Positions 61,139 to 64,000 of a stretch of 64,000 nucleotides of DNA are shown here, in pieces. A program made the translations under genes and the position numbers. A model generated the notes under the pieces. That model ran no database searches, had not been told where the DNA came from, and was given only the letters and a program-made list of their open reading frames with translations. Location of the stretch: assembly GCA_930367215.1 (NCBI GenBank), contig OV884056.1, forward strand, positions 318,958,709-319,022,708. The letters run 5' to 3'. Position 1 is the stretch's first letter. Every line of letters begins with the position of its first letter. Origin of the DNA: Pollenia angustigena. Taxonomy: Eukaryota > Arthropoda > Insecta > Diptera > Polleniidae.

Positions 61139-61970
61139 GGTACGTCTTTTTAACGAAAGAAAAAGGGACCCTGTTACAGGCATCAACGAATTTTTTTCAC
61201 GAACAAAACACATATCGTTAGCTTAAATGCAAAACAATTATTTTGAAAATTTGAAATTTTTGTTGATTAGGATTCACTTTACATATATATTTTTATAAAA
61301 CTTTAAAATTCTATCTTAAAAAATAACCACAATTGCACAATTGTGCAAAGAAATGGAAATCCCTGTTTTAAAATCATTGTACAATGTCAAAAACGGAAAT
61401 AAAACAAAACAAAAACATAGATAATAAATAAAATAAAAAAGATAATAAAACAAAAAAAAAAAGATGTACCTACATACAGTTATTGTATATTTATTTATAT
61501 ACATAAATATATTTAGAGGCCTAAAGACAGGCCTTGCAATATTTGCGATATTTCCCGCTGAATGAGAGTGTTTCTCAGTAAACAATTATATTTTACGCTC
61601 GCAAAATAAAAGAGCGTAAGCGTACATGTGAATTAATTTGCACAATTGTGCAAGGCGCTGACATCCCTGCCCTACACTTAAAGGAGCTCCCTGAAGTGGT
61701 TCTGCAACCAATGTTTGCTGCCTGCCAATTCTATTTTATCGCGCTTTCTTTGAGTCCTAAGTGATAATATTTTTTTAAAGATACGTATATACATACATAT
61801 ATATAATTTTTCCTCAATATAAATGTTTTAAATTCTTTTCGTTATTTTCTTCCTTACAGGCCACTATTTTATAAACCGAGTTCCTGTACACTTAATACAT
61901 AGACCTACACTTTCGATCACACACAATTATTAATTCACAATTTCACAACACTGCCCTAAAAAAATACTTA
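61139..61970. other. No gene seen
   Basis: 'TTGCACAATTGTGCAA' palindromes at 61331 and 61638, each followed within about 25 bp by 'CATCCCTG' or 'AATCCCTG', may be ends of unrelated hAT-like repeats. A Phe/Tyr-rich minus-strand frame (61316-61585) is low-complexity. Confidence 0.4.
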
Positions 61971-63752
61971 GTCCCCTTTTAGACAGGCAAAGTTTACTTT
62001 GCAAAGTCTTGTGTAGTTCTCTTTTAAACTTTGTTTGGTGTTTAGACACACAAAGTTTAATTTGACAAATTTTTGTTTATTCGTTGTTGCAGCCAACTTC
62101 AGATACAGGGTTGATAAATGGCATTTTTTAAAATGTACTTAATACAGAAAAAAAATTTACATTTTTTACGCTAATTGTACTTAATGCCAAAAAATATTTT
62201 TTACAAGTTTTATTATTTGCATAACAAAGAATTTACATTAAAATGCACTTGTGCTATACATTTATATTTGAAATATACCTTTGGCAATTAACAAAAAGAA
62301 AAATTAAGTAAATAATAAGGAATTTAGACGAAGAATCTTAAGCTTGTTTTTTTAGATTTGAAAGTAGAACAGGCTAAAAAAATGTTTTACCTACCCAGTA
62401 AAAACTTCGCCTGCAAAATAATGTGTTAAGTAATCAGGAAAATGTTAAAATACTACTTCCAATTCTACTGAAAGGACCAATGAATTTTAAAAGGGAGGTC
62501 CCAAAATGAACGCATTTTTATGTAAGTCATTATTTTTTTCCTACATACATTTGAAAAATAAGTAGTTATAGAAGTTATTATAGAAGTTATATAGAAGAAA
62601 GCTACTAAATAGTTAGTGAAAGAAGCTATTCATTTTAAAAAAGTAGGCGAAGTTTTTACTGGGTAGTAATGTCCGTAATTTCTACTAAAAATATCTAGCT
62701 GTGTATAGATATATATGGTGCAAGGAATTTTTCATAATTTTAACACGTATGATTTGCTTACTGGTTAAAGTGTATTATATGTTCCACCATCGATAAAAAT
62801 AAAAATGTTGTGTTATTTAAAAGAAAACTTAAAGGAAAAAACTTATATGGGCATTTCCTCAGAATAGTCTACCAGGATCAATTTTCAGGATTGATATTAA
62901 AACACATTTATTTTTAAAATCGTTTTAAATACAAAATTCTCTTCTTCACTAAAAACTTAAGTGAAACTTAATTCACCGATGTTGTACACTTAAATTCAAC
63001 TTAAGTTTCCATTGTAATATTTTAGCAAGGTGACCTCAATATCACAACAATACAACAACAACAGGCAAAACATTAGCAGTCAGCTGTTTTTTTTTCAGAC
63101 CACCTTGTAAATAAATACACTTTTTTATATTTTTTTTTTTTGTATTTAGTAGTGCTACCATACTTTTATCTTAATTAAATAAGACTTTTCAAATAAAACT
63201 CAAAAAACCAATCTGTTTTAAATACGATTTAAGTTTGTTATGAAAATTAACTTAATATTGATTTAAATACTATCCTGAAAATTGGGCATAAGGAACATAA
63301 AATTATTATTTTTAAAGAAGATGAAAGTTCGGTTGGTGTATGAAATTAGTTCTGTAACATATTTCTATACATATTTAATTTTCTTTATTTTAAACTATAG
63401 CAACAAGATTCATAAGACTGTAGCAATAATTTGTTTGAATTAAATTCGATATAGTATTTACGTAAAGGCGATTTCTTTGCTTTGTTTTTATCATATTTTT
63501 GTAGGAAAAAGCGTTTGCAGTTTTTAAATTGTACTAAATTTGCACTGGAGTACTTTTGCACTGCTACTAGTAGTAATAAAAGTACAATTGTACTAGCAAC
63601 TTTATCATCCCTGCTCAAAAATATACTACGAACGAAAAACAAAAGGAATTTGCGAGTACAGCAAAGTTCGTACTCCCCCGCTATTCTCTTTTACCCTCCC
63701 TTCCATAAACTCAAGACTTTGCAAAGTAAACTTTGCCTGTCTCAAAGGGGTC
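61971..63752. mobile_element. Harbinger-like non-autonomous element, TTA TSD
   Basis: GTCCCCTTTTAGACAGGCAA and reversed GACCCCTTTGAGACAGGCAA continue into 'GTTTACTTTGCAAAGTCTTG', about 43-bp TIRs. TTA flanks both sides (61968-61970, 63753-63755). The 1,782-bp interior has no transposase and contains a MITE. Confidence 0.8.
62391..62666. mobile_element. MITE nested in the 61971-63752 element
   Basis: CTACCCAGTAAAAACTTCGC and its complement (plus 'CT') are perfect 22-bp TIRs bounding 276 bp. TSD unclear. Confidence 0.8.
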
Positions 63753-63755
63753 TTA

Positions 63756-64000
63756 AATATTACTTAAATTATTATTACTTAGCTAATTATAAAATGTACA
63801 TATTTCAATAAACCTCACTGTTATTTAATTAAGCTTTAGTGTTTTTTTTTCTCTAACAATACTTTTCCTTGCTTTAATTTTAACTTTCTTTACTTTAAAT
63901 ATACTTTCGTAAATGATTCGAATAAAATTTTTTTTTTGCTGTTTGTCTATGCAGATTTTAAAGAGATTCGTTTTTCCTTTCACCATACGTTTTGGCCTAA
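63756..64000. other. No gene seen
   Basis: AT-rich end of the window without recognisable features. Confidence 0.5.

Overview
The window is AT-rich, repeat-dominated eukaryotic nuclear DNA, almost certainly from a dipteran and most probably a calyptrate-type fly. This rests on the transposon mix: an R1-clade-like LINE, Ty3/gypsy elements, Tc1, PIF/Harbinger, several hAT families, a Helitron-like element, a tRNA-like SINE, and short dispersed repeats carrying (GTCY)n runs. I found no convincing single-copy host gene, no true tRNA or rRNA gene, and nothing prokaryotic (no operons, no CRISPR). Almost everything that can be read is mobile-element sequence, much of it nested.

Layout. 1-3.5 kb: decayed non-LTR retrotransposon on the minus strand, cut by the window edge. 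3.9-7.6 kb: dense cluster of MITEs and non-autonomous hAT-like elements, several with clear target-site duplications (TSDs). 7.7-9.2 kb: Ty3/gypsy RNase H relic beside a collapsed PIF/Harbinger element. 9.7-11.0 kb: palindromic Tc1 derivative. 11.7 kb: SINE. 12.1-13.2 kb: recent 528-bp tandem duplication that ends just inside a hAT element. 13.1-18.6 kb: two neighbouring hAT elements of one family, the first carrying a 2.7-kb foldback element. 18.8-21.1 kb: foldback with an ~83-bp tandem repeat, then a Ty3/gypsy gag and probable LTR. 21.1-24.0 kb: hAT-like element with an 8-bp TSD and nested palindromes. 24.0-29.4 kb: MITEs and degenerate repeats.

29.4-36.0 kb: the best-preserved element of the window, a 5.24-kb R1-like LINE on the minus strand with both ORFs open, a poly(A) tail and a 14-bp TSD, inserted in the ~83-bp repeat array of a foldback element. 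36.4-40.4 kb: MITEs and a 1.8-kb palindrome that carries the same SINE in both arms. 40.6-41.4 kb: broken unidentified coding sequence. 41.8-43.8 kb: MITE, hAT-like element and (GTCY)n-associated repeats. About 43.8-53.65 kb: a Ty3/gypsy element with matching LTR-like ends, heavily mutated. It has lost most of its RT and contains two or more DNA-transposon insertions in the leader/gag region, a 4.4-kb TG...CA insertion in the integrase (itself containing MITEs and a Helitron-like element), and a MITE at its 3' end. 54.0-56.4 kb: MITEs and tandem repeats. 58.0-59.7 kb: inactivated hAT transposase of the GTF2IRD2-like group. 60.4-63.75 kb: two TTA-flanked Harbinger-like non-autonomous elements.

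There is no shared pathway here. The interest lies in nesting order, target choice and how palindromic elements form. The only coding unit that looks intact is the LINE ORF1/ORF2 pair. All calls come from reading the sequence by eye; family names are from memory of motifs, not from searches.
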